Assembly (NCBI RefSeq): GCF_900116895.1
Contig: NZ_FPCF01000001.1
Coordinates: 248,001 to 312,000 of the forward strand
Source: Pseudidiomarina donghaiensis
Lineage (GTDB): Bacteria > Pseudomonadota > Gammaproteobacteria > Enterobacterales > Alteromonadaceae
Reading direction: 5' to 3'
DNA: 64,000 nucleotides
The notes under the pieces were generated by a model. The model had not been told where the DNA came from. It searched no databases and saw only the letters and a program-made list of their open reading frames with translations. Made by a program: the position numbers and the translations under genes. Positions within the stretch are counted from its first letter, which is position 1. Each line of letters starts with the position of its first letter. Below, piece by piece: positions 1 to 8,225 of this stretch.

Positions 1-369
1 GTACGTCGTACCCCTGAAATGTTGGCGTCACTTGAAGCCGTAAGCGATCAGCTTCGCGACCCAAATTCTGATGAACCACAACAGCCTGAGTATGCGAAGA
101 ACTTGCACCGCTCACGCAAAGAAGAATACTTTGTGGCGGTTGGTATTTGTACGCACTTAGGGTGTTCACCGCAGTTCCTAGATCAAGGCATGGGTGAATA
201 CGTTGAAGGCGCGCAGTCGGGCTTCTTCTGCCCTTGCCACGGTTCAACCTTCGATATCGCCGGTCGTGTATTCCAAGGCGTACCAGCTCCTTATAACTTG
301 GTGGTTCCGCCTCATTACTACATCAACGATAACACCATTTTGGTGGGTGAAGATGGGGAGCAAGCCTAA
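1..369 (+). CDS. petA: Ubiquinol-cytochrome c reductase Rieske iron-sulfur subunit, 5'-truncated by window edge
   Basis: C-terminal part of the Rieske protein of the cytochrome bc1 complex, which carries electrons from ubiquinol at the Qo site to cytochrome c1 on the periplasmic face of the inner membrane. Both cluster-binding loops are visible: CTHLGC at bases 148-165 and CPCHGS at 229-246, giving the two Cys and two His ligands of the 2Fe-2S cluster. The reading frame is open from base 1, so the N-terminal signal/anchor lies outside the window. The stop codon shares one base with the start of petB, so the genes are probably translationally coupled in a petABC operon. Confidence 0.96.
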   Translation, partial: VRRTPEMLASLEAVSDQLRDPNSDEPQQPEYAKNLHRSRKEEYFVAVGICTHLGCSPQFLDQGMGEYVEGAQSGFFCPCHGSTFDIAGRVFQGVPAPYNLVVPPHYYINDNTILVGEDGEQA

Positions 370-1631
370 TGAATAAGCTCATTGCCTGGTTTGACGAACG
401 TATTCCGATGACCAAAACGTGGAATATCCACTTAGCTCAGTATCCAGCTCCAAAAAACTTTAACTTCTGGTACATCTTTGGTGTGCTAGCAACGTTGGTT
501 TTAGTGAACCAAATTCTTACCGGTATTTGGTTGACCATGAACTACGTGCCGTCAGCAGAAGGCGCCTTCGCCTCTGTTGAATTTATTATGCGTGACATTG
601 AGTACGGTTGGTTGCTGCGTTATATGCACTCCACTGGAGCCTCTGCGTTCTTCGTGGTGGTTTATCTGCACATGTTCCGCGGCATGATGTATGGCTCTTA
701 CCAGAAGCCTCGCGAATTGCTGTGGGTATTCGGTATGCTCATCTTCTTGGTGCTAATGGCTGAAGCCTTTATGGGCTACTTGTTGCCATGGGGTCAAATG
801 TCATACTGGGGTGCACAGGTTATTATCTCGTTGTTTGGCGCCATTCCAATTATTGGTGACGACCTAACGCTGTGGATTCGTGGTGACTATGTTATCTCAG
901 GCGCGACCCTAAACCGCTTCTTTGCACTGCATGTTATTGCACTGCCGTTAGTTTTGGTTATCTTGGTGTTCTTGCACATTATTGCATTGCACGAAGTTGG
1001 CTCGAACAACCCAGAAGGCGTGTCAATTAAGAAGCCGAAGGGCTCAGTGCCAGACGCTGACAAGCCGAAGTTTACCTTCCACGAGCGCTTCACGAAGAAG
1101 TACGACATTGTTGATGCCTTCCCATTCTTCCCGTATTACATCGTGAAAGACTTAGTGGGCGTGGCTATCTTCTTGTTCTTCTTCTGCTACGTCATTTTCT
1201 TTGCACCAGCAATGGGCGGCTTGTTCCTTGAGCCACCAAACTTTGAAGCGGCGAACCCGTTGAAAACCCCTGCGCACATTGCACCAGTGTGGTACTTCAC
1301 ACCGTTCTACGCCATTTTGCGTGCGGTGCCAGATAAATTGCTTGGCGTTATCTTAATGTTCGGTGCCATTGTGGCATTGTTTGTACTGCCATGGCTTGAC
1401 CGCGGTAAAGTACGCTCAGTGCGCTACCGCAGCACCTTGCATAAAGTAAACCTGACTGTGTTTGCAATCAGCTTTATTGCACTGGGTTATTTAGGCTTGA
1501 AACCAGCGACTGAGGTTTACACCATGTTCGCTCGTATCTTCACCTTCTTGTACTTCGCATTCTTCGTATTGCTATGGTTCTACAGCAAAAACGAAAACAC
1601 GAAGCCAGTTCCAGAGAGGATTACTAAGTGA
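369..1631 (+). CDS. petB: Cytochrome b subunit of the bc1 complex
   Basis: Integral membrane cytochrome b of 420 residues, carrying hemes bL and bH and forming the quinol-oxidising (Qo) and quinone-reducing (Qi) sites. Multiple hydrophobic helices are evident, with His pairs spaced as expected for bis-His heme ligation (HSTG...YLHMF and FALHV...FLHII). The Qo-site motif is PVWY, near residue 305, where mitochondrial proteins have PEWY; I recall this variant from other beta- and gammaproteobacteria. The length is typical of bacterial cytochrome b. The ATG overlaps the petA stop by one base, and the TGA stop overlaps the petC start. Confidence 0.97.
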   Translation: MNKLIAWFDERIPMTKTWNIHLAQYPAPKNFNFWYIFGVLATLVLVNQILTGIWLTMNYVPSAEGAFASVEFIMRDIEYGWLLRYMHSTGASAFFVVVYLHMFRGMMYGSYQKPRELLWVFGMLIFLVLMAEAFMGYLLPWGQMSYWGAQVIISLFGAIPIIGDDLTLWIRGDYVISGATLNRFFALHVIALPLVLVILVFLHIIALHEVGSNNPEGVSIKKPKGSVPDADKPKFTFHERFTKKYDIVDAFPFFPYYIVKDLVGVAIFLFFFCYVIFFAPAMGGLFLEPPNFEAANPLKTPAHIAPVWYFTPFYAILRAVPDKLLGVILMFGAIVALFVLPWLDRGKVRSVRYRSTLHKVNLTVFAISFIALGYLGLKPATEVYTMFARIFTFLYFAFFVLLWFYSKNENTKPVPERITK

Positions 1632-2377
1632 TGAAACAGCTTATTAAAACAACTCTTTTAGTTGCCGCATCACTGTGGTCAGTTGCTACCTTAGCAGCTG
1701 GCCCGACGGTTCCGCTGGACGAAGCCAAAGTTGACTTGCATGACAAAGCGTCATTGCAACGCGGTGCGCAATTATTCATGAACTACTGTTTGGGGTGTCA
1801 CTCAATGCAGTACCAACGTTACAACCGCACGTTTAAAGATCTTGAGATTCCTGAAGATCTGGGCGTTGAAAACTTGCAGTTTACCGGTGAAAAAGTGGGT
1901 GACTTAATCACCAACGCCATGGCAACTGAAGATGCAGGTACTTGGTTTGGTACGGCGGCCCCAGATTTAACGTTGGTGGCGCGCGTTCGTGGTGCTGATT
2001 GGATTTACACTTACTTGCGTTCATTTTATGTGGACGAGTCACGTCCGTTTGGTGTGAACAACACGGTATTTCCAAACGTTGGTATGCCACATGTGCTGGA
2101 AGAGCTTCAGGGCATTCCGCGCAAAACCACAGAGCAACGCATGGTTGACGGTGAAATGCAGGACGTTTACGTCGGCATTAAAACCGATGGCAGCGGTATG
2201 TTAACAGACGCTGAGTACGATCAAGCCGCACTAGATATTACTAACTTCTTGGTTTACACCGGTGAACCAATGATGCTGCAGCAGCAGCGTATCGGTTGGT
2301 ATGTGTTCGGTTTCCTTTTAGTCTTTTTAATTTTCGCGGTACTGCTGAAGCGCGAATTCTTTAAGGACGTGAAATAG
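1631..2377 (+). CDS. petC: Cytochrome c1 subunit of the bc1 complex
   Basis: Membrane-anchored c-type cytochrome of about 248 residues that receives electrons from the Rieske protein and passes them to soluble cytochrome c. An N-terminal signal peptide (hydrophobic run ending ...TLAAG) precedes the heme attachment motif CLGCH, and one transmembrane helix near the C-terminus (IGWYVFGFLLVFLIFAVLL) anchors it. Two starts are possible: GTG at 1628 and ATG at 1631. The upstream GAGAGGA (1614-1620) suits either, and ATG is preferred. It is the last gene of petABC; sspA follows after 16 bases. Confidence 0.95.
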   Translation: MKQLIKTTLLVAASLWSVATLAAGPTVPLDEAKVDLHDKASLQRGAQLFMNYCLGCHSMQYQRYNRTFKDLEIPEDLGVENLQFTGEKVGDLITNAMATEDAGTWFGTAAPDLTLVARVRGADWIYTYLRSFYVDESRPFGVNNTVFPNVGMPHVLEELQGIPRKTTEQRMVDGEMQDVYVGIKTDGSGMLTDAEYDQAALDITNFLVYTGEPMMLQQQRIGWYVFGFLLVFLIFAVLLKREFFKDVK

Positions 2378-2393
2378 TTTTATGGAGAACACC

Positions 2394-3023
2394 ATGTCGG
2401 TTGCGGCAAACAAACGGTCAGTGATGACCTTATATTCGGGCGTAAATGACTTACGCAGCCATCAAGTACGTATCGTCTTGGCCGAAAAGGGCGTTGGCGT
2501 TGAGGTTACTTTTGTTGAACCGGATAACCTTCCGGAAGACCTCATGCAGCTAAACCCATATGCTGATGCGTTACCGACCTTGTCGGACCGTGAACTCGTT
2601 TTATACAACGCTCACATCATCATGGAATACCTTGATGAACGTTTTCCGCATCCGCCATTGATGCCGGTTTACCCGGTGGCTCGTGGCACAAGCCGCTTGA
2701 TGATGTACCGTATCGATCGTGATTGGTATGCGCTTGCGGATAAAATTTTGGCTGGTGGAAAAGGTGCCGATGCAGCGCGTCAAGAATTACGCGAAGGTAT
2801 CTTGTCACTTGCGCCATTGTTTGCCGATGCGCCGTTCTTTATGAGCGAAGAGTTTAGCTTGGTTGACTGCTATTTAGCTCCATTATTGTGGCGCTTGCCA
2901 CTGTATGGCATCGAACTTGAAGGCGCCGCTGCGAAAGCAGTGAAAGCCTATATGGTTCGTGTATTTGAGCGCGAGTCATTCCAAGAATCACTGACAGATG
3001 CTGAGCGAGACTTAGGTCGGTGA
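2394..3023 (+). CDS. sspA: Stringent starvation protein A
   Basis: Glutathione-S-transferase-fold protein of 209 residues. In E. coli SspA binds RNA polymerase and redirects transcription during starvation and acid stress; it is not a GST enzyme. The N-terminal thioredoxin-like part (MTLYSGVNDLRSHQVRIVLAEKG) and the alpha-helical C-terminal part match the family. An upstream in-frame ATG at 2382 exists, but the chosen ATG at 2394 has GGAG seven bases upstream, and the earlier ATG has no ribosome site. It follows petC closely and overlaps sspB by 4 bases, reproducing the common sspA-sspB operon. Confidence 0.93.
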   Translation: MSVAANKRSVMTLYSGVNDLRSHQVRIVLAEKGVGVEVTFVEPDNLPEDLMQLNPYADALPTLSDRELVLYNAHIIMEYLDERFPHPPLMPVYPVARGTSRLMMYRIDRDWYALADKILAGGKGADAARQELREGILSLAPLFADAPFFMSEEFSLVDCYLAPLLWRLPLYGIELEGAAAKAVKAYMVRVFERESFQESLTDAERDLGR

Positions 3024-3475
3024 GTGAGCAAGCCATGACACCACGCCGTCCGTACCTTGTGCGGGCGGTGTATGAGTGGATTCTTGATAATCAGCTGACG
3101 CCGCACCTCGTGGTCGACGCTGACTATCCGGGCTGCCAAGTGCCATGGCAATTTGTCCAAGACGGACAAATTATCCTAAATATCTCGCCAACAGCGGTTA
3201 CCAATTTTGTCATTGATAACCACAGCATCCAGTTTAACGCTCGGTTTTCAGGTAGTCCTCATCGCGTCATCGTACCTATGGGTGCGGCTATGGCGTTGTA
3301 TGCGCGTGAAAACGGCGCTGGTTCTATGTTTGATGCGGAGCCGCATTACGAAGACCCGCAGCCGGTGGCCTATAGCGAAGAGTCTGAACAGCCAGCAAGC
3401 GCATCAACTGACACAAGCAAAGAAGCAAAAAAGCCGAAGAAATCCTCCGGCTCTCATTTGCGTGTGATCAAATAA
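3020..3475 (+). CDS. sspB: ClpXP protease specificity-enhancing factor SspB
   Basis: Adaptor of 151 residues that binds the SsrA degradation tag and tethers tagged proteins to ClpXP. The N-terminal signature TPRRPYLVRAVYEW is the family hallmark. The C-terminal HLRVIK matches the short ClpX-docking tail (LRVVK in E. coli), joined by a flexible Ser/Lys/Pro-rich linker. A GTG start at 3020 overlaps the sspA stop in a GTGA arrangement and gives an N-terminus of family length; the ATG at 3035 would remove five residues. The linker codons also contain a likely minus-strand terminator (3427-3453). Confidence 0.94.
   Translation: MSEQAMTPRRPYLVRAVYEWILDNQLTPHLVVDADYPGCQVPWQFVQDGQIILNISPTAVTNFVIDNHSIQFNARFSGSPHRVIVPMGAAMALYARENGAGSMFDAEPHYEDPQPVAYSEESEQPASASTDTSKEAKKPKKSSGSHLRVIK
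3427..3453 (-). terminator. Rho-independent terminator of the lpoA-yraN-diaA-dolP operon
   Basis: On the minus strand AGCCGGAG-GATTT-CTTCGGCT forms an 8 bp stem (one G-T pair) and is followed at once by six T residues. It lies downstream of the dolP stop codon, inside the convergent sspB coding region, so the same bases also encode the Lys/Pro/Ser linker of SspB. Confidence 0.65.
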
Positions 3476-3492
3476 CACCCAAAGCGTTGAAG

Positions 3493-4071
3493 TTATCTTG
3501 CATCGAACGCATCAATAACACGTGTCACGCCATTTATGTTCCGCGCAATTTCAATAGCCTGATGAGCCACATCGCGACTGACTATTCCCATTAATGCAAC
3601 TTCGCCACCTTCGGTGACAACTTTTATATCAGAAGCTTTAATCACGTCATCAGCAACGAACTTAGCTTTAATTTTACTTGTTATATAAGTGTCTTTACTA
3701 ATTTGTCCAAAGGAAATAACCGGCGCAACTTTGAGTTCATTGTGCACACGATCCACCCCTTTGGTATTACGTACCACATGGCTCGCTAAGTCGCGCAACG
3801 AACTGTTGCCAACTTGCCCTAACAACAATACCGAACGATTAAATGACACCACTTGAATACGTGACTCATCAAATCGGTCGTCGGTTTGCAGGGCAGTAAT
3901 TACACGTACTTCAATGGTTTGATCGTCTAGTTGTGTGCCTACACTGCGCGTATCTGTTGCGGCTGATATACCGACGGCGGTGGCACCAACGACCAGCGCA
4001 GTACAGCCTGATAGCGTTAAACTTGAAGCCAAAGCCAGTGCACTCATTGACAACAACCTAGTTTTTTTCAC
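3493..4071 (-). CDS. dolP: BON-domain outer-membrane lipoprotein (DolP/YraP)
   Basis: Lipoprotein of 192 residues with a signal peptide ending in the lipobox LSGC (Cys about residue 23) and two successive BON domains, about residues 45-115 and 120-192, as in DolP of E. coli, which supports outer-membrane integrity. It is the last gene of the minus-strand set lpoA-yraN-diaA-dolP, the same order as in E. coli. The ATG overlaps the diaA stop by 4 bases. In E. coli this gene is controlled by the envelope stress sigma factor; no such promoter was identified here. Confidence 0.9.
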   Translation of the reverse strand: MKKTRLLSMSALALASSLTLSGCTALVVGATAVGISAATDTRSVGTQLDDQTIEVRVITALQTDDRFDESRIQVVSFNRSVLLLGQVGNSSLRDLASHVVRNTKGVDRVHNELKVAPVISFGQISKDTYITSKIKAKFVADDVIKASDIKVVTEGGEVALMGIVSRDVAHQAIEIARNINGVTRVIDAFDAR

Positions 4072-4640
4072 GAGTCAGTCTCCTGTGGGAAAATACGATG
4101 TTCTGCTACGGCGCACAGCATGTTCGAAACTTGCAATAGATGTTCGCTTGCACGGGCCGTGTTTGTTGTTGGTATGCGAATTTCTACATCATCGGGGCCA
4201 AGTAGTCCACTTATGTCGTTATCTGCTTCTTGAGTTATGGCAATAATTAACATTTGGCGGCTTAAGGCTGCTTCCATAGCTGCACTGACGCGTGGTGCGC
4301 GCGTGCTCGCATTGAATACCAGGAGCACGTCACTAGCTTGCCCCACCGCTTGAATTTGCTGCGCAAACATACGCTCATGCTGCAGTGCGCCATAATCGGC
4401 ATGTAACGAAGTGACAGGGAACGGTGGGCGCTCAAAGCTTAAGCCGGTCAGCATAATATGCGCAAAGTGACGCGAGGTAGCATGGGCTAGATTTTCGCCA
4501 CAGCAATAGACTTTACGCCCATGCAGAAGCGACTCAACGAGCAAGTCTGCAGCGCGTTCTAACGGCTCTTGCAGCAAGTCAGCTGCAGCAATCTGGGTTT
4601 GAATGCATTCAGCAAATAACGTTTTTATTGGGTCTTGCAT
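4068..4640 (-). CDS. diaA: DnaA initiator-associating SIS-domain protein
   Basis: SIS (sugar isomerase) fold protein of 190 residues related to phosphoheptose isomerase GmhA. Position between yraN and dolP identifies it as DiaA, which in E. coli binds DnaA and promotes initiation at oriC. Typical SIS sequence is present (VYCCGENLAHATSRHFAHIML; DVLLVFNASTRAPRVSAAMEAA). The usual GNGGSA phosphosugar loop is replaced by GENLAHA, which is more in keeping with a structural role than with catalysis. The start follows yraN by 9 bases. Confidence 0.87.
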   Translation of the reverse strand: MQDPIKTLFAECIQTQIAAADLLQEPLERAADLLVESLLHGRKVYCCGENLAHATSRHFAHIMLTGLSFERPPFPVTSLHADYGALQHERMFAQQIQAVGQASDVLLVFNASTRAPRVSAAMEAALSRQMLIIAITQEADNDISGLLGPDDVEIRIPTTNTARASEHLLQVSNMLCAVAEHRIFPQETDS

Positions 4641-4649
4641 AAAGCCTCA

Positions 4650-5000
4650 TCAAAAAGCATCTTGTAGCCACTGTGCTTGATCATAATCAATGACAATAGC
4701 AACAACATCAAAGCGCATGGGAGTAACATGCTCATTTAATTCTTGTTGTAAAAGGAATAATTGCGCACAACGTCTAATTCTCTGACACTGTGCAGGAGTG
4801 ATCTGTTCCACAACGGTGGCGAAATGCTCATCACTGCGACACTTTACCTCAATGAATACCCAACAGTCACCGTCGCGCATAATGAGATCAATTTCGCCCA
4901 TGTCGCAACTATAGTTGCTCATGATAAATTGTAAGCCGTTTTGCTCCAATAGCGCGCGCGCAACTTGCTCGCCGTGGTCGCCCATATCTTTTCGTGACAT
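4650..5000 (-). CDS. yraN: YraN-family (UPF0102) nuclease-fold protein
   Basis: Small protein of 116 residues with a PD-(D/E)XK-like core: GEIDLIMRDG followed by FIEVKCR gives the D...ExK pattern of the restriction-endonuclease-like fold. Its cellular role is poorly defined; the family is conserved next to lpoA and diaA in many proteobacteria. It lies 38 bases downstream of lpoA and 9 bases upstream of diaA, so co-transcription is likely. Confidence 0.88.
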   Translation of the reverse strand: MSRKDMGDHGEQVARALLEQNGLQFIMSNYSCDMGEIDLIMRDGDCWVFIEVKCRSDEHFATVVEQITPAQCQRIRRCAQLFLLQQELNEHVTPMRFDVVAIVIDYDQAQWLQDAF

Positions 5001-5038
5001 TCCGTGTCCTTAAGTTCTTGTGAAGTTTTACGATGGCG

Positions 5039-6889
5039 CTATCGAGCAACCACCTCATGCTCATCAAAACGTGCCCATTGAAGCTCCCGAATGATGCGTT
5101 GCGCTTCAACGTGTAGGTTACCAGTAAGCCCCTCCGCTGAGATACCGGGCATAAGCTGCAACAGCGGTAAACGTTGGCTCAGTACCACGGCGTCATGGCC
5201 AAAAGCGGCTAGGCGTGCGTCATTGTAGCCCCAAGTACTGCGCAGCTTCAGCATATCTTCAAGCATTTGCTGTTGTGTATGATTCGGCAGTAACCACGGC
5301 GCTTCAGTAAATCGAACGTTGTCGAGATCATTCTCGCTCAAGCTGTTGCGTAAAGTGTGACTACCAGAATTTGCATAAACCGGTAGAGCTTTACGAAATG
5401 CTGAAATGTTGACGTCAATAAAGGGTTTAAGCAAGCGAGTTTGTTCTATGCCACCAACCAAGTACACCGAATCTAAGTCAGCGCGACTGCGCGCTTCTGC
5501 GTCGACAATAATTTTACCAGCAGCGATTTTGACTTGATAAATGCGGGCATCGCTTTGGCTTACCCCTAATTGCTGCTGCACGGCACTTTTCATTTCATCG
5601 GTGGTGCTGTAATTGCCTGATTCTAGCGGCATGCCATCGGCAAATTGCTGTTGCCATGCTTGCGCAAATACCTCCGCTTGTTGGCGACCACGCGTTGTAT
5701 CTGGTGCAAAAACAACCGGGTGACGGTGCCCCTGCGCTGCCATGTGAGCCGCCGCTTGTCGAATTTCGGTTTCGCTGTCTAAGGCAAAATAATGTTGCAG
5801 TGCGTGCTGTGCGTCCAATGTTGCCTCTTGCTCGTTAAGCGTTAACCAAGGCAAGCCTTCCGGCAACAATGTTGCATCAACCGCAGCAACATTTGGTTTT
5901 AGTAACGGGCCAAGCAACAGGTTAGCTTGATGCTGCTGTAATAGCTCAGGCAAACGGCTAAAATCTAGCTGATTGGTATCGACAAAGGTCGCCTTAACTT
6001 GCGGTTGGCGCGCTAAAGCCATCACCATTCCGTCGCGCACCGCGGTACCTTGGGCTTGGTACTGCCCAGACAATGGCAACAGCACCACAACGTTGTTACG
6101 GGGTGTGGAGGTTAATTTGGTGAGCTCATCAAGCACAAATTGACCCGGATGCGCGCTAAATTGCTGCTGCCAATTTTCTGCCAATGAGAGCGATGCTTCA
6201 GGTTGACGATTTATCTCATGCAAGGTGCGCATTAATGCGGCCCAGCCTGCTACCTCACGGGTGCGTTGCGAAGCCGGTGGTAACACCACATCGCTAGGCT
6301 GGCTGACATATTTAAGGGTGTCCCAAACAGCCTGTGCAGCTTCATTGTTGCCTTCGGTGGGGCGAATATTCACTAGCTGTAATTGAAAATGGGCCGCTTG
6401 CTGCCAGTGTTGCTGGGCGCGAGCTGCTTGCAAGGCCAGCTCTAATGTCTGTTGCGGGTAGTCCGCGGTTAAACGCGGCGTTAACAGCGGTTGTAAAAGC
6501 TGTTCTACATAGGGCCAACGCGCTTCATGTGCAGCAAAGCGCGCTTCTAGTAGGGCGACTAACTGCTGTTGAGATGGCGCCAGTTGTGAACTTGAAAAAT
6601 GACGTTGAATTTGCCCCACCACCACAGCGCTTTTTTGCCATTGCTCATCACGTTGCAGGGTAGCCGCCGCTTGTAATAGCGCGTCAACTTGTGCAGCGCC
6701 TTCCACCGTCTGTGCTACGGCAAGCCATTGATTTGCGGTACGCTCTTGCTGTTGCAAAGGTACTTCAGTGTATTCTTGGCTAGGTTTCGTTGGTGTTGGT
6801 GTCGGCTTTTGCGGCGAGCTACTACAGGCACTCAGCGCAAGAATAACCATGCATAGCAACAACTTCTTTGGCACAATAGCAACCGTCAT
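5039..6889 (-). CDS. lpoA: Outer-membrane lipoprotein LpoA, activator of penicillin-binding protein 1A
   Basis: Lipoprotein of 616 residues. LpoA spans the periplasm from the outer membrane and stimulates peptidoglycan synthesis by PBP1A. The signal peptide ends in lipobox LSAC followed by a Pro/Thr-rich linker ([14 protein letters not shown]). An N-terminal TPR-like helical domain rich in Gln/Ala follows, then a C-terminal periplasmic-binding-protein fold starting near [22 protein letters not shown]. The ATG at 6889 puts the signal peptide at the N-terminus and has GGAAC upstream; an upstream in-frame ATG at 6949 would add 20 residues that do not fit. Divergent from rsmI, as in E. coli. Confidence 0.9.
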   Translation of the reverse strand: MTVAIVPKKLLLCMVILALSACSSSPQKPTPTPTKPSQEYTEVPLQQQERTANQWLAVAQTVEGAAQVDALLQAAATLQRDEQWQKSAVVVGQIQRHFSSSQLAPSQQQLVALLEARFAAHEARWPYVEQLLQPLLTPRLTADYPQQTLELALQAARAQQHWQQAAHFQLQLVNIRPTEGNNEAAQAVWDTLKYVSQPSDVVLPPASQRTREVAGWAALMRTLHEINRQPEASLSLAENWQQQFSAHPGQFVLDELTKLTSTPRNNVVVLLPLSGQYQAQGTAVRDGMVMALARQPQVKATFVDTNQLDFSRLPELLQQHQANLLLGPLLKPNVAAVDATLLPEGLPWLTLNEQEATLDAQHALQHYFALDSETEIRQAAAHMAAQGHRHPVVFAPDTTRGRQQAEVFAQAWQQQFADGMPLESGNYSTTDEMKSAVQQQLGVSQSDARIYQVKIAAGKIIVDAEARSRADLDSVYLVGGIEQTRLLKPFIDVNISAFRKALPVYANSGSHTLRNSLSENDLDNVRFTEAPWLLPNHTQQQMLEDMLKLRSTWGYNDARLAAFGHDAVVLSQRLPLLQLMPGISAEGLTGNLHVEAQRIIRELQWARFDEHEVVAR

Positions 6890-6892
6890 TTT

Positions 6893-6921
6893 TGTTCCAT
6901 CCAGTTCATACTCATGGAACA
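6893..6921. promoter_or_regulatory. Inverted repeat in the lpoA/rsmI divergent region
   Basis: TGTTCCAT and ATGGAACA form a perfect 8 bp inverted repeat separated by 13 bases. The left arm overlaps the lpoA ribosome-binding region; the right arm is followed by an ACTATAAA stretch that could hold a -10. It could be a protein-binding site for the divergent pair; no matching regulator is recognised. Confidence 0.35.
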
Positions 6922-6982
6922 TACTATAAACCGTCAAGCAAGGCATCACAACGAGGCTGTCAGGTTCTTACAAGGGGTTAAC

Positions 6983-7858
6983 ATGAGTTCATCGCCTGTT
7001 TCACACACGTCCGTTCCGCAAACGGGTACGCTGTATATTGTGCCGACACCGATTGGCAACCTAGGTGACATGACGGAGCGAGCGTTAAATGTTTTACGCC
7101 ATTGTCAGGCTATTGCGGCAGAAGATACGCGCCATAGCGGACAGCTAATGCAGCATTTGGGCATAAAGCAAGAGCTGTTTGCGTTGCACGAACATAACGA
7201 GCGGCAGAAAGCCGGACAAGTCATTGAGCGTTTACAACGCGGTGACAATATCGCCCTAATTAGTGACGCAGGTACGCCGTTGATTAGTGATCCCGGTTAT
7301 GTCTTGGTTCAGCAATGTCGTGCGGCAGGTATAACGGTTACGGCATTGCCGGGTGCTTGTGCGTTTGTGACGGCTCTTTCGGGCGCGGGTCTACCCACCG
7401 ACCGTTTCTGTTTTGAGGGTTTTTTGCCTGCTAAACCACAACAACGTCGTAAGGCGTTACAAGCGTTAGTGAATGAAACACGCACCTTGGTGTTTTATGA
7501 GTCACCGCACCGCATCGTCGATACCTTAGCTGATTTAGCCACAGAGTTTGGCGGTGAGCGCACTATGGTCATGGCGCGAGAGTTAACCAAGCAGTTTGAA
7601 ACCTATTTGTCGGGTACGATTACCGAAGTGCAGCAGCAAGTGTTGGCCGACAGTAACCAGCAACGTGGCGAAATGGTACTAATGATTAGCGGAGCCGAAG
7701 CGGCAGCCGAAGCCGACGTAAACCCCGCCGCAATGAAAACGTTAAACTTACTGCGCAAAGAACTGCCCCTTAAAAAAGCCGCAGCACTGGCTGCTGAAAT
7801 TCACGGCGCTCGTAAAAACACACTGTATCAACTAGCACTTGAGCAAGATAACCAGTAG
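6983..7858 (+). CDS. rsmI: 16S rRNA (cytidine-1402-2'-O)-methyltransferase
   Basis: RsmI of 291 residues, which 2'-O-methylates C1402 in the decoding centre of 16S rRNA using SAM. The tetrapyrrole-methylase-like fold is marked by [21 protein letters not shown] near the N-terminus, [23 protein letters not shown] and [13 protein letters not shown] at 6983 has AAGGGG at 6972-6977; an upstream in-frame ATG at 6914 lacks a ribosome site and adds an unrelated leader. The stop lies only about 11 bases before the rnpB 5' end, so the rnpB promoter must lie in the 3' end of this gene. Confidence 0.94.
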   Translation: MSSSPVSHTSVPQTGTLYIVPTPIGNLGDMTERALNVLRHCQAIAAEDTRHSGQLMQHLGIKQELFALHEHNERQKAGQVIERLQRGDNIALISDAGTPLISDPGYVLVQQCRAAGITVTALPGACAFVTALSGAGLPTDRFCFEGFLPAKPQQRRKALQALVNETRTLVFYESPHRIVDTLADLATEFGGERTMVMARELTKQFETYLSGTITEVQQQVLADSNQQRGEMVLMISGAEAAAEADVNPAAMKTLNLLRKELPLKKAAALAAEIHGARKNTLYQLALEQDNQ

Positions 7859-7861
7859 AAT
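7856..7861 (+). promoter_or_regulatory. Candidate -10 element for rnpB
   Basis: TAGAAT overlaps the last codon of rsmI, 8 bases before the expected RNase P RNA 5' end, and is followed by a GC-rich discriminator (GCGCGCTCGG) as at strongly growth-regulated stable RNA promoters. No good -35 was found at 16-18 bases, so this rests on position and the -10 only. Confidence 0.45.
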
Positions 7862-7869
7862 GCGCGCTC

Positions 7870-8209
<340 letters not shown>

Positions 8210-8225
<16 letters not shown>

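Noticed and set aside
6914-6982. N-terminal extension of RsmI from ATG at 6914
   Set aside because: No ribosome site there, the sequence does not look like RsmI, and ATG 6983 has AAGGGG at good spacing.
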